Source of the DNA: Planococcaceae bacterium UBA3378
Lineage (GTDB): Bacteria > Bacillota > Bacilli > Bacillales_A > Planococcaceae
Length of the DNA: 5,880 nucleotides
Assembly (NCBI GenBank): GCA_002359075.1
Contig: DEQA01000097.1
Coordinates: 1-5,880 of the forward strand
Direction of reading: 5' to 3'
The notes under the pieces are model-generated. The model saw nothing but the letters and a program-made list of their open reading frames with translations. It had not been told where the DNA came from and ran no database searches. This document shows positions 1 to 5,866 of the stretch, piece by piece (positions within the stretch are counted from its first letter, which is position 1; each line of letters opens with the position of its first letter). The position numbers and the translations under genes are program-made.

Positions 1-356
1 GATTATCGAAATAGGAAAATGGAATCATTATTCATCAAATTATTAATTTATTTTAATTAATATTATCATTTTTACATTATTACTTTTTCCTCATATTTCG
101 TTTTTATAGAACCAATATTTATCAAATAATATTTAATAAGAAAAGTTAGATTTCGAGAGTATTTAAATAAATACGTGAATTTATTATATTAAAATATCCA
201 AAAGACTCCCTACTTAAGCTATGGAATTTTAACATAAAATCAGTTATAGGCTGAATCTCTGTAAAGCCCAGACCTGAGGAAACAAAATAATCAACTATTT
301 AGCAAATTTATTCAGTGTGCTTAAATACAGGAGATATCATTTTCAATCGTATTTTC
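1..356. other. Flanking chromosome, no gene recognised
   Basis: This AT-rich stretch lies outside the element. I see no reading frame with a ribosome binding site and no recognisable RNA gene. It has a small inverted repeat at 159-174 (7-bp arms GTATTTA/TAAATAC with 2 nt between), which in such AT-rich DNA may be chance. A slightly richer patch at 246-290 contains GGCT...AGCC but folds poorly by eye. Confidence 0.5.
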
Positions 357-405
357 AAAAAAAAGCGCCTCAGATCCTTGATATTAAAGGATTTGAAGCG
401 CTTTT
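357..405 (-). terminator. Strong hairpin terminator, probably the original tRNA-Arg terminator
   Basis: Two 19-nt arms (361-379 and 387-405) pair at 17 positions around a 7-nt loop. On the minus strand the stem starts AAAAGCGCTTC and ends GGCGC followed by a run of eight T (364 down to 357), a textbook rho-independent terminator. On the plus strand it also ends in TTTT, so it may work both ways. It starts about 36 bp downstream of the tRNA-derived copy at 440-480. In the uninterrupted chromosome it would therefore lie just after the tRNA-Arg 3' end and end its transcript; the insertion has moved it about 5.4 kb away from the tRNA. Confidence 0.85.
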
Positions 406-439
406 CAGTTGGTTCAAACTTATTCTATCTGAACCTTGA

Positions 440-480
440 TACGTCCCAGGAGGGATTCGAACCCCCGACCGACGGCTTAG
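440..480 (-). repeat. Distal attachment site: duplicated 3' half of tRNA-Arg
   Basis: These 41 bp are identical to 5826-5866. On the minus strand they comprise the last two anticodon bases, the 3' side of the anticodon stem, the variable loop, the T arm with GGTTCGAAT, the acceptor 3' strand CTGGGAC and the discriminator G, plus two bases beyond. The match stops at 481, where the sequence departs completely from the tRNA. It is not a working tRNA because the 5' half is absent. It marks the far end of the integrated element, the site farther from the integrase. Confidence 0.92.
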
Positions 481-683
481 CTTACCACTATAGTTTTCAC
501 TACCAATGCAGTCATACCAAGAGTTCAAGACGTATTCAACTCGTACTAGGGATTCGGTCAAATTACGTTTTTAGACCGGAACTATCTTAATTACAATTAT
601 ATGTAATGCTTTATAAAACATCAATGAATATTCGGCTTAAATCACAATCAGAATTTTTTTCTTACTTTCGATATTGATAAACC
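481..683. other. Non-coding left end of the element
   Basis: This stretch lies between the left attachment repeat and the stop codon of the DUF262 gene, and no gene is supported. Small symmetric elements are present: CGGTC (555-559) with GACCG (574-578), and ATTACA (590-595) with TGTAAT (602-607). Tyrosine integrases often bind arm sites near attachment sites, but nothing here proves that. No clear T-tailed terminator follows the DUF262 gene. Confidence 0.5.
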
Positions 684-2654
684 CTATTTAACAACTATTT
701 CAACATTCCATTCTTCCTTCGGCACACCAATAATTTCAATTATCTTAAGACTTAATCTATAAATATCTCTTGCACTAAAATCTACATTAACGTACATATC
801 GTTAATTAGCACACCTCTTCTTTTAAATTTATTAATATCTGATGAAAATAAGTTTGGATATTTTTCTTGAATTAATGAAAAGTTCTCATTTTTTAATAAG
901 ATTGATTCATTTAATGTTTTAATCCAAACTTCTCTCCAATTTGTAACCTCAATATTCTTATCAAAAATATTTAACAATCTTGGGGTAGTACCTTTCACAT
1001 CTTTTATTTCATTATCTATAGAACCAAAATAACTCCAGACGTGTAAACACATATCTGCTAGTAAATTGGTTCTTGCTATTATCTCATCTTTTCCCCAATT
1101 GTTTAAAACACGAAACGTTTTATTTATTTCTAAATGGCTTCCAGCCAAATTTTTTAGTTTTCTTTGAAAAGGTTCGTTTGACATTTCTGAGTTATAAGCT
1201 GTAAGTGATAAATTACCTAAAACATGTACGTATTTATCATGGATGTTCTCCCAGTTCTCACCTAAAGATATCTTCCAAGAATCTGAAAGTGTTTGTGGCA
1301 TTATATGTTCTATAGTCAAGTTCTCGTAATTAATTTTTTCTTTATGCTTATATGATTCTTCCAAAGATTCAAGTATAAATTTGGTTTTTCTTGCTCTATC
1401 ACCACTGCCATATAAACGATTTGTTAATAGCTTTTCTTTAAATTCCTGGTTTTTAGGATATCCTTTATTTTGTAAGAATGCTTTTATTTCCTCTATAAGC
1501 TCTCTGTCTGAAAAACCATTAACTTTTTGAATTAACAACGGGAAAATTTTATTTAATTCATTGGTTGGGATATTACAAACAAATCTTCTAATTAAATAGT
1601 TCTCTATTATGTTAACAATTGATACAAAGTCATCAGATAAGAGTTTACCTTCTTTAAATAAAGTGTACATATTTAATATAAATGGATAAGAAGTGCCTGC
1701 ATCTAGTCTATTTAATCTATGCAATACATTCCTAATTTTTAAATCGCCAATCAAATTAGGATTTAATATACACTCATAATAAAGAGATAATTGATGTAAT
1801 TCTTTGATATGTTCAATTATTCCTCCAGTATTTACTGTATTTTTCAGTTCTAAATAAACCTCAGTGCTTCTAACTACCTTCCCATTTCTCATCAAAAAGT
1901 GCCTAATATATTCTGTTAATGAATCCTGATAAATATCCTGCATCGGTTTCCAATATTTCTGATAAACTTGTTCATGCATTTCATTACTAATTCTCATGAA
2001 GAAATAGTTTCGGATTAAATTAGCTTGAGTTAATGGTCTTCCTTTTGCATTTAGGCTTTCAAATACTAAATAAGGATTATCATCAGATGCAAGAACAATA
2101 CTAACTATTGAAAGTTTATTTGAAACTAATGTTTTTAATTCCCTTATATCAAGATCTGTTTTACTTATTTTATTTTTGAAATACTCATAAGCTTTTTTTA
2201 TATTGGATTCTTCATCTACATACTCAACTGAATCTATAATTGCTTTATATGCTTTTCTATCAACTTGAGTTGGGAGAATCTTGTAAAAATTATCATTCGA
2301 CTTCCATTTGTTAACCAATAGATTTTCATGAATTTCTTCTGATAGTTCTTTATCTCCATTGTCTCTAGCTATATCTCTTATTACTGCTAATAATATTGAC
2401 AGCGTTGTTAGTCTTTGTTGTCCATCTATTATCAAATATTTTTGAACTTCATGTGGTTCAGATTCAAGTGACATACTGACAATTGAACCTATAAAATGCC
2501 CCCTATTTTTATTGACTATTTCTATATCTAATATATCCTCCCATAATTGTTTCCATTGTGGACTTGACCAACTATAAGTTCTTTGAAATAGAGGAATTAA
2601 GTATTGTTTTGTACCTTCAAGCATTGGCTGAATAATAGACTCTGTTGCTTTCAA
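684..2654 (-). CDS. DUF262 and DUF1524 (GmrSD-like) putative type IV restriction/defence nuclease
   Basis: This 656-residue cytoplasmic protein has both parts of the GmrSD class. The N-terminal DUF262 (GmrS, ParB-like NTPase) half shows IPLFQRTYSW at 20-29, the nucleotide-site motif DGQQRLTTL at 77-85 and FESLNAKGRPLT at 198-209. The DUF1524 (GmrD, His-Me finger/HNH nuclease) half shows IEHIMPQ at 448-454 with likely catalytic His450, then LGNLSL at 479-484, Asn488 and MSN...F..K near 491-499. The tail (about 550-656, with YVNVDFSARDI at 621-631) resembles the ends of other DUF262 proteins as I recall them, but I cannot name it. All key residues look intact. Family members (GmrSD, SspE, BrxU) use NTP hydrolysis to cut or nick phage DNA with modified bases or to sense host phosphorothioation. 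The start is TTG, chosen because AGGAGG (2663-2668) precedes it by 8 nt. Its DNA target is unknown. It lies 162 bp after the membrane gene on the same strand. Confidence 0.9.
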   Translation of the reverse strand: MKATESIIQPMLEGTKQYLIPLFQRTYSWSSPQWKQLWEDILDIEIVNKNRGHFIGSIVSMSLESEPHEVQKYLIIDGQQRLTTLSILLAVIRDIARDNGDKELSEEIHENLLVNKWKSNDNFYKILPTQVDRKAYKAIIDSVEYVDEESNIKKAYEYFKNKISKTDLDIRELKTLVSNKLSIVSIVLASDDNPYLVFESLNAKGRPLTQANLIRNYFFMRISNEMHEQVYQKYWKPMQDIYQDSLTEYIRHFLMRNGKVVRSTEVYLELKNTVNTGGIIEHIKELHQLSLYYECILNPNLIGDLKIRNVLHRLNRLDAGTSYPFILNMYTLFKEGKLLSDDFVSIVNIIENYLIRRFVCNIPTNELNKIFPLLIQKVNGFSDRELIEEIKAFLQNKGYPKNQEFKEKLLTNRLYGSGDRARKTKFILESLEESYKHKEKINYENLTIEHIMPQTLSDSWKISLGENWENIHDKYVHVLGNLSLTAYNSEMSNEPFQRKLKNLAGSHLEINKTFRVLNNWGKDEIIARTNLLADMCLHVWSYFGSIDNEIKDVKGTTPRLLNIFDKNIEVTNWREVWIKTLNESILLKNENFSLIQEKYPNLFSSDINKFKRRGVLINDMYVNVDFSARDIYRLSLKIIEIIGVPKEEWNVEIVVK

Positions 2655-2662
2655 GATATGAT

Positions 2663-2668
2663 CCTCCT
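2663..2668 (-). promoter_or_regulatory. Ribosome binding site fixing a TTG start
   Basis: A perfect AGGAGG stands 8 nt before the TTG at 2652-2654. No ATG or GTG lies at a suitable distance, so this site decides that translation begins at TTG. Confidence 0.88.
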
Positions 2669-2773
2669 GAGATTTAGTATTTCTATGTGATTTATATTCT
2701 AAGCATGCATAAAGTTAGGATTACCTTTATTACAACTTTTTTACTTTATGGGTTAATTTGAATAATTCTCTCC

Positions 2774-2827
2774 ACTAGGGAATATTACATATTTACGAAC
2801 TTGGTTCGTATATTGTCTATACCTTCG
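2774..2827 (-). promoter_or_regulatory. Repeated upstream element, copy A, with a perfect 7-bp palindrome
   Basis: The element overlaps the last codons of the membrane gene and lies upstream of the DUF262 gene. It contains TACGAAC (2794-2800), 3 nt, then GTTCGTA (2804-2810), a perfect inverted repeat suited to a dimeric repressor. On the minus strand TAGACA (near -35 consensus, 2819-2814) precedes it, so the palindrome would sit in a promoter spacer; the matching -10 is poor. A better -10-like hexamer TAGAAT occurs closer to the gene (2696-2701). A related sequence lies at the same distance before the membrane gene (4399-4462). Function is inferred. Confidence 0.4.
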
Positions 2828-4280
2828 TATAATTCTCCTCTTTGTTTCTAAAATGGAGTTCTATAACGGTGTTTTCGGTTTCTCCAACTTCGACAATAAC
2901 TTCACTGAAATTATTATATGTTTTTAAGTTACTACTAACCTGTACAACATCATTAGAATGATACTGGTCGATTAATTTATTCTTTTTCTTCATAGCATTT
3001 AAGTAAACATATGAATAGAGCCTATTCTCATACTCATTTTCATTAATATTATCACTTTTGCTAAGATATTGTGCTAGGGATAATAAAATTAATATTACAC
3101 TGAGAAAGACCTGGCTCACATGAATAACTCCCATAATTAAATTATTATAATCCATTGAATATGATATGTTAAAAACGCCCAGACTCATACTAATTAGGAG
3201 TGCATTTAATGGACTCATAACTTCAATGTTATTATCTAATATAAATGCCCAATCACAGTAAATATAAATAGCACTATATAAATAAAACAATTCTACTAAT
3301 GTATGCATTGCTAAAGAAATTCTAGCTTCACTTCTTAAAATCGAAGATTTAAATTTATCAATATATACTATGTTTTCAGTAAGCTCTTCCTCAAAAAAAT
3401 TACATATAACATCATTATTACGCCTACATATGTGGTTATTAATATCATATTTATCGTTTTGATGAATTACCTCTCCTGAATTAACTTTTCCTTTTGACTT
3501 CTTAAAGACTTGTGATTGCACTTGAACAACATCTGAATAAAATGCTATCGAAATTTCTATACCTCTTGATATCAATCTGAATATTAAAAACCAAATCGAT
3601 ATTATTAATATAGATTTACTGCTACTAAAATAGAATAACCTAACACTTATAATTACCGATAATACCGTAATTATAATATTTGACCAATTAGTCCATTCAA
3701 TAAAAAACTTTCTCTCAATTTTAATTTTGCACCATTCTATATTAGAATAAATTTCGCCACTTTTTCCAATTGAATAATAACGCTCTGTGCAAGCATTTTC
3801 TTTACTTACTTCGTTTCTTGTTAGTTCGTGTTTGAAGAATTTCGAGAAAAATAAATCCGGTGAAACCAAATTTTTTATTAAATTTATTCCTTCTCTCCAT
3901 GATTTTATAGAACTGTATTTCTTAAAACTAGAGCATAACACATTAAAAAAAGATAGAAATAAATTCCCATTACTAATTTGATATATTTTATTAGTTGTCT
4001 TCTTTATTACAGAAAAACTTATATATCTTTGTAAAAAGCATATAAAATTGTAGAATAACAAGGTTATTCCTATCAAAATAAAATTAAAAAAGTCTTCTTC
4101 AACAACTTTAACACCAGGTAAATTAAAATGATTTTTAAAACCTAAAAATATTATGAAATAAACTACAAAAAAGCATATAGAAATGTTCTTACAGACATTT
4201 ATCCATTTGAATTTTTCTAATTGAAAAAAAAGTTCCTTATGAGAAGAATCATAAGGAAACTCCACTTTATGTATAGCCAT
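2817..4280 (-). CDS. Multi-pass membrane protein with channel-like C-terminal segment, partner candidate of the DUF262 nuclease
   Basis: I do not recognise the family of this 487-residue protein with certainty. By hydrophobicity it has membrane segments at about 32-49, 65-85, 200-218 and 222-247, then 321-343, a shorter hydrophobic stretch 356-375, and 380-405. A soluble tail of about 80 residues follows. There is no signal peptide. The last three segments have the shape of a two-TM potassium-channel pore (outer helix, re-entrant segment, inner helix), but the selectivity motif T-x-GYG is absent: the matching place reads SLGVFNISYS (366-375). Polar loops (86-198 and 250-318) would face the cytoplasm if the N-terminus does. 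The start is ATG after AAGGGG about 6 nt upstream. It is unbroken, on the same strand as the DUF262 gene and just upstream, so it may be co-transcribed. A role as membrane effector in abortive infection is inference; it could also be a transporter-like or structural protein. Confidence 0.8.
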   Translation of the reverse strand: MAIHKVEFPYDSSHKELFFQLEKFKWINVCKNISICFFVVYFIIFLGFKNHFNLPGVKVVEEDFFNFILIGITLLFYNFICFLQRYISFSVIKKTTNKIYQISNGNLFLSFFNVLCSSFKKYSSIKSWREGINLIKNLVSPDLFFSKFFKHELTRNEVSKENACTERYYSIGKSGEIYSNIEWCKIKIERKFFIEWTNWSNIIITVLSVIISVRLFYFSSSKSILIISIWFLIFRLISRGIEISIAFYSDVVQVQSQVFKKSKGKVNSGEVIHQNDKYDINNHICRRNNDVICNFFEEELTENIVYIDKFKSSILRSEARISLAMHTLVELFYLYSAIYIYCDWAFILDNNIEVMSPLNALLISMSLGVFNISYSMDYNNLIMGVIHVSQVFLSVILILLSLAQYLSKSDNINENEYENRLYSYVYLNAMKKKNKLIDQYHSNDVVQVSSNLKTYNNFSEVIVEVGETENTVIELHFRNKEENYTKV

Positions 4281-4398
4281 CTATTTCCCCTTTCCTGCCC
4301 CCTAGATACCAAGTATGCCTAACTACGATTCATGTAGCATCGTCCATAAAGCTCTAAATATTTGAACACTTACAATCTTCATATCCTCAATTTTTCTA

Positions 4399-4462
4399 AC
4401 TAGAGAGTGATATATATTTCCCAACTTGGTTCAAGGATAATCTAATAAGATGTATACCTTCG
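4399..4462 (-). promoter_or_regulatory. Repeated upstream element, copy B
   Basis: It shares with copy A (2774-2827) two exact 10-mers, AACTTGGTTC (4423-4432 on the plus strand) and TATACCTTCG (4453-4462), in the same order. The segment before the first 10-mer also matches at 16 of 21 bases (ACTAG...TATTT). The gap between the 10-mers is 20 nt here and 10 nt in copy A. The first 10-mer lies 143-152 bp before the start of the membrane gene, nearly the same as copy A before its gene (144-153 bp). The palindrome is less perfect here (AAC-CAA-GTT core). It may be a shared operator or the edge of a gene cassette. Confidence 0.4.
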
Positions 4463-4555
4463 GTTTAAACACAAATTCCATATAACTTATAATCTCGATT
4501 ATTATATCATCTTGCTGTAACAAATCTACATTTATTAAAAATACTCTTTTCTTGC

Positions 4556-4584
4556 AAATTAGATCTAAAAATCGGATCTAATTT
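4556..4584. terminator. Inverted repeat, weak terminator candidate
   Basis: AAATTAGATC (4556-4565) and GATCTAATTT (4575-4584) form a perfect 10-bp stem with a 9-nt loop. It lies about 20 bp after the stop of the 82-codon frame on the minus strand, where a terminator is expected. The stem is AT-rich and only TTT follows on the minus strand, so termination would be weak. It could instead be a protein binding site. Confidence 0.4.
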
Positions 4585-4604
4585 AAAAATATATTTATTT
4601 TATG

Positions 4605-4853
4605 TTAAAACTTCATAGTCAGCTGTCTATATAATTGCATCATATAAAAATAAATTGCATCATCACTTACTTTGTTTGTAGTAGGTTCGAGTTTATTTTC
4701 TTTTATTAGGTCACGATAAGTATACTTTTCACTACCATTTATAACAAGTTGCAATTCCCATAATCTTGGGTCACTACTATACTCTTCTATATTCATCACA
4801 TATGTTTCTTGGTTGTTATATAATTGAAGTTCTCCATAAGAATAATCTGTCAT
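4605..4853 (-). CDS. Small hypothetical protein, probably the tail of a truncated gene
   Basis: This frame of 82 codons starts MTDYSYGELQLY and ends YRQLTMKF. I recognise no domain. It has no membrane segment and is acidic and aromatic-rich. The same frame stays open upstream of the ATG (TTYIADGYVGVDCG) back to a stop near 4895, exactly where the integrase remnant breaks off. This suggests a deletion that joined a broken integrase to the end of another gene. The only Shine-Dalgarno-like stretch, AGGAG, is about 11 nt before the ATG, rather far. It may still be translated, or it may be a relic. Confidence 0.4.
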   Translation of the reverse strand: MTDYSYGELQLYNNQETYVMNIEEYSSDPRLWELQLVINGSEKYTYRDLIKENKLEPTTNKVSDDAIYFYMMQLYRQLTMKF

Positions 4854-4881
4854 TCCGCAATCTACTCCTACGTAACCATCA

Positions 4882-5662
4882 GCTATGTAAGTTGTTTAGA
4901 ATGGCATTGTTGGTTGACTTCGTGTTCAATGTTGGTGCCTTTGAGGAGACAAAAAGATTTTTATTGCTTTCCCCATAGTGCTCTCTAATCTTGTCATTAA
5001 TTGGATAAGCGCTCGATATAAATCCACCAACTGGTCATCTATCAGTAACTTCAATACCTGATGATTTTTTAATATTGCTCCATCTAGCACAAGAAATTTG
5101 TTCCCCCAATCATATGTGACTCTCTTAACTGTCCTAGAGTGTTAATTCGAATCCCTGTCTTATACATCGTTAAAATAGCTGTTACATCTCTCAGACCAAT
5201 GAATGTACTTTTATGAATTAACGACACTAAGATTGCAATGTCATTTGGCTTTGCTCCCTTTTTAACTTTCTTATCTACCTTCACATTGATTGATTGCCAA
5301 AAGTTTAAGTTAAGCCAACCATTGGTAAAACATTTACCTAAGAACGATTTCAGAACCTTTAGGTGTGTTAACTTTGTTTGATTCACTACACGCATACTAT
5401 TAAGCCATGAGTAAATAGTGTCTACTGTGATATCCTCTAAATAAGTAATCCCTACACTGTTTGAGAAATTCACCAGCACTGTATTATAATCCTTGATGGT
5501 ACGTGGTCTATAGCCACTAACCTCCATTTGATTAATGATTTCCCTACTGTTTCTGTAAAGGGCTTGTAGCGTGCTGTAGTTACCTTATCCCCTTTTATAG
5601 AAGCGGTAAGCTATTTTGTTGTCAGCGTGAAATACATCAAATAAATCCGACTTTTTGGTCAT
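4882..5662 (-). pseudogene. int: Tyrosine recombinase (phage-type integrase), broken by a stop, frameshifts and C-terminal loss
   Basis: The gene starts at ATG 5662 with GGAGG 9 nt upstream and begins MTKKSDLFDVF. An in-frame TAA (5585-5587) stops it at codon 26. Past that, the frame continues with a SAM-like core-binding domain (RPRTIKDYNTVLVNF, then YSWLNSM) and the start of the catalytic domain, including the first catalytic Arg in TGIRINTL (about codon 172). A one-base insertion near 5111-5115 breaks the frame. The next frame reads FLVLDGAILKNHQVLKL, the beta-strand region with the catalytic Lys, until a one-base loss near 4996-5003. A third frame reads FVSSKAPTLNTKSTNNAILNNL and ends at about 4882. 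The H-x-x-R box and the nucleophilic Tyr are absent. The enzyme would have catalysed insertion into the adjacent tRNA-Arg. A frame from the internal ATG at 5527 gives 147 residues but cannot recombine DNA. Confidence 0.88.
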
Positions 5663-5671
5663 AAAAAAAAT

Positions 5672-5676
5672 CCTCC
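5672..5676 (-). promoter_or_regulatory. int: Ribosome binding site of the integrase pseudogene
   Basis: GGAGG stands 9 nt before the ATG at 5662, separated by a run of eight T. It supports 5662 rather than 5527 as the original start: the two are in frame 45 codons apart, and the upstream segment matches integrase N-termini. Confidence 0.75.
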
Positions 5677-5731
5677 ATTCATTTGAATCGGAAGATACTT
5701 TCGTTCATATAGATTGCGTAATTTTGAGTAC

Positions 5732-5766
5732 AAAAAAAGGGATTCTGCATCAGTGACCGAAGCCCT
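5732..5766 (-). terminator. Element-borne terminator for the tRNA-Arg transcript
   Basis: On the minus strand AGGGCTTC (5766-5759) pairs with GAATCCCT (5745-5738) with one mismatch, followed by seven T (5738-5732). It lies about 60 bp after the tRNA 3' end and before the integrase start. It can end the tRNA transcript in place of the displaced chromosomal terminator at 357-405. A second copy of the left arm (5778-5771) allows an alternative, longer stem. Confidence 0.65.
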
Positions 5767-5777
5767 GACCGAAGCCC
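5754..5777. repeat. Tandem 12-bp repeat, two copies
   Basis: TGACCGAAGCCC occurs twice head to tail (5754-5765 and 5766-5777). It is GC-richer than its surroundings. It duplicates one arm of the terminator hairpin and lies about 50 bp from the attachment site, so it could also be an integrase arm site. Replication slippage is the simplest origin. Confidence 0.7.
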
Positions 5778-5785
5778 TAATTTTT

Positions 5786-5814
5786 CACAAACCCTTATGT
5801 ATCAATGGTTTGTG
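5786..5814. repeat. 8-bp inverted repeat next to the attachment site
   Basis: CACAAACC (5786-5793) and GGTTTGTG (5807-5814) are perfect complements with a 13-nt loop, 11 bp from the right attachment repeat. No T run follows on the minus strand, so it is not a clear terminator. It may help tRNA 3' processing or be a recombinase or excisionase binding site. Confidence 0.5.
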
Positions 5815-5825
5815 TACGTTTTATC

Positions 5826-5866
5826 TACGTCCCAGGAGGGATTCGAACCCCCGACCGACGGCTTAG
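5826..5866 (-). repeat. tRNA-proximal attachment site
   Basis: This is the 41-bp copy inside the intact tRNA-Arg gene, identical to 440-480. On the minus strand identity begins at the middle base of the anticodon (5866) and runs through the tRNA 3' end plus two bases. The integrase pseudogene lies on its element side, as is normal. Confidence 0.92.

Larger units (their letters stand above)
4281..4604. other. Long leader region upstream of the membrane gene
   Basis: No gene is convincingly supported over about 320 bp. On the minus strand it holds a repeated element (4399-4462) and an AT-rich hairpin (4556-4584). Very short frames occur, such as ATG at about 4386 running 19 codons, and another of 16 codons reading over the repeat. 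Neither has a well-placed ribosome binding site. The length is enough for a regulated leader, but no known riboswitch or T-box motif is seen. Confidence 0.5.
440..5866. mobile_element. Decayed integrative element (genomic islet) inserted in tRNA-Arg(TCT)
   Basis: A 41-bp sequence is repeated exactly and in direct orientation at 440-480 and 5826-5866. It is the 3' half of a tRNA-Arg gene, and the intact tRNA continues past the right edge of the window. Between the copies lie, in order from the tRNA, a tyrosine integrase pseudogene, a gene fragment, a membrane protein gene and a DUF262-DUF1524 gene, all on the minus strand. An integrase next to the tRNA end, pointing into the island, is the classic layout of tRNA-integrating elements. 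The unit length from repeat start to repeat start is 5386 bp. With its integrase broken, the element should not excise by itself unless a related enzyme acts in trans. No replication, conjugation or phage structural gene is seen, so it is a satellite-like or remnant cargo islet. Confidence 0.88.

Noticed and set aside
315..590. A 91-codon plus-strand frame and an overlapping 63-codon minus-strand frame (370-561) at the left attachment site
   Set aside because: Both read through the terminator hairpin and the tRNA-derived repeat; the GFEPPTDG and GVRIPPG stretches are the usual false translations of a tRNA T arm. Neither has a ribosome binding site.
2794..2810. The TACGAAC/GTTCGTA palindrome read as a terminator of the membrane gene
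   Set aside because: The loop is 3 nt and no T run follows on either strand; an operator reading is more likely.
3787..3981. A 64-codon plus-strand frame inside the membrane gene
   Set aside because: It lies wholly opposite the intact 487-codon gene and has no ribosome binding site or recognisable product.
4329..4386. A 19-codon leader-peptide-like frame (starting MKIVSVQIF) before the membrane gene
   Set aside because: GAGG is only about 2 nt from the ATG, too close for normal initiation, and there is no codon pattern or attenuator typical of leader-peptide control.
4766..4978. A 70-codon plus-strand frame across the int junction
   Set aside because: It is antisense to both the 82-codon frame and the integrase remnant, whose protein similarity fixes the minus strand as coding.
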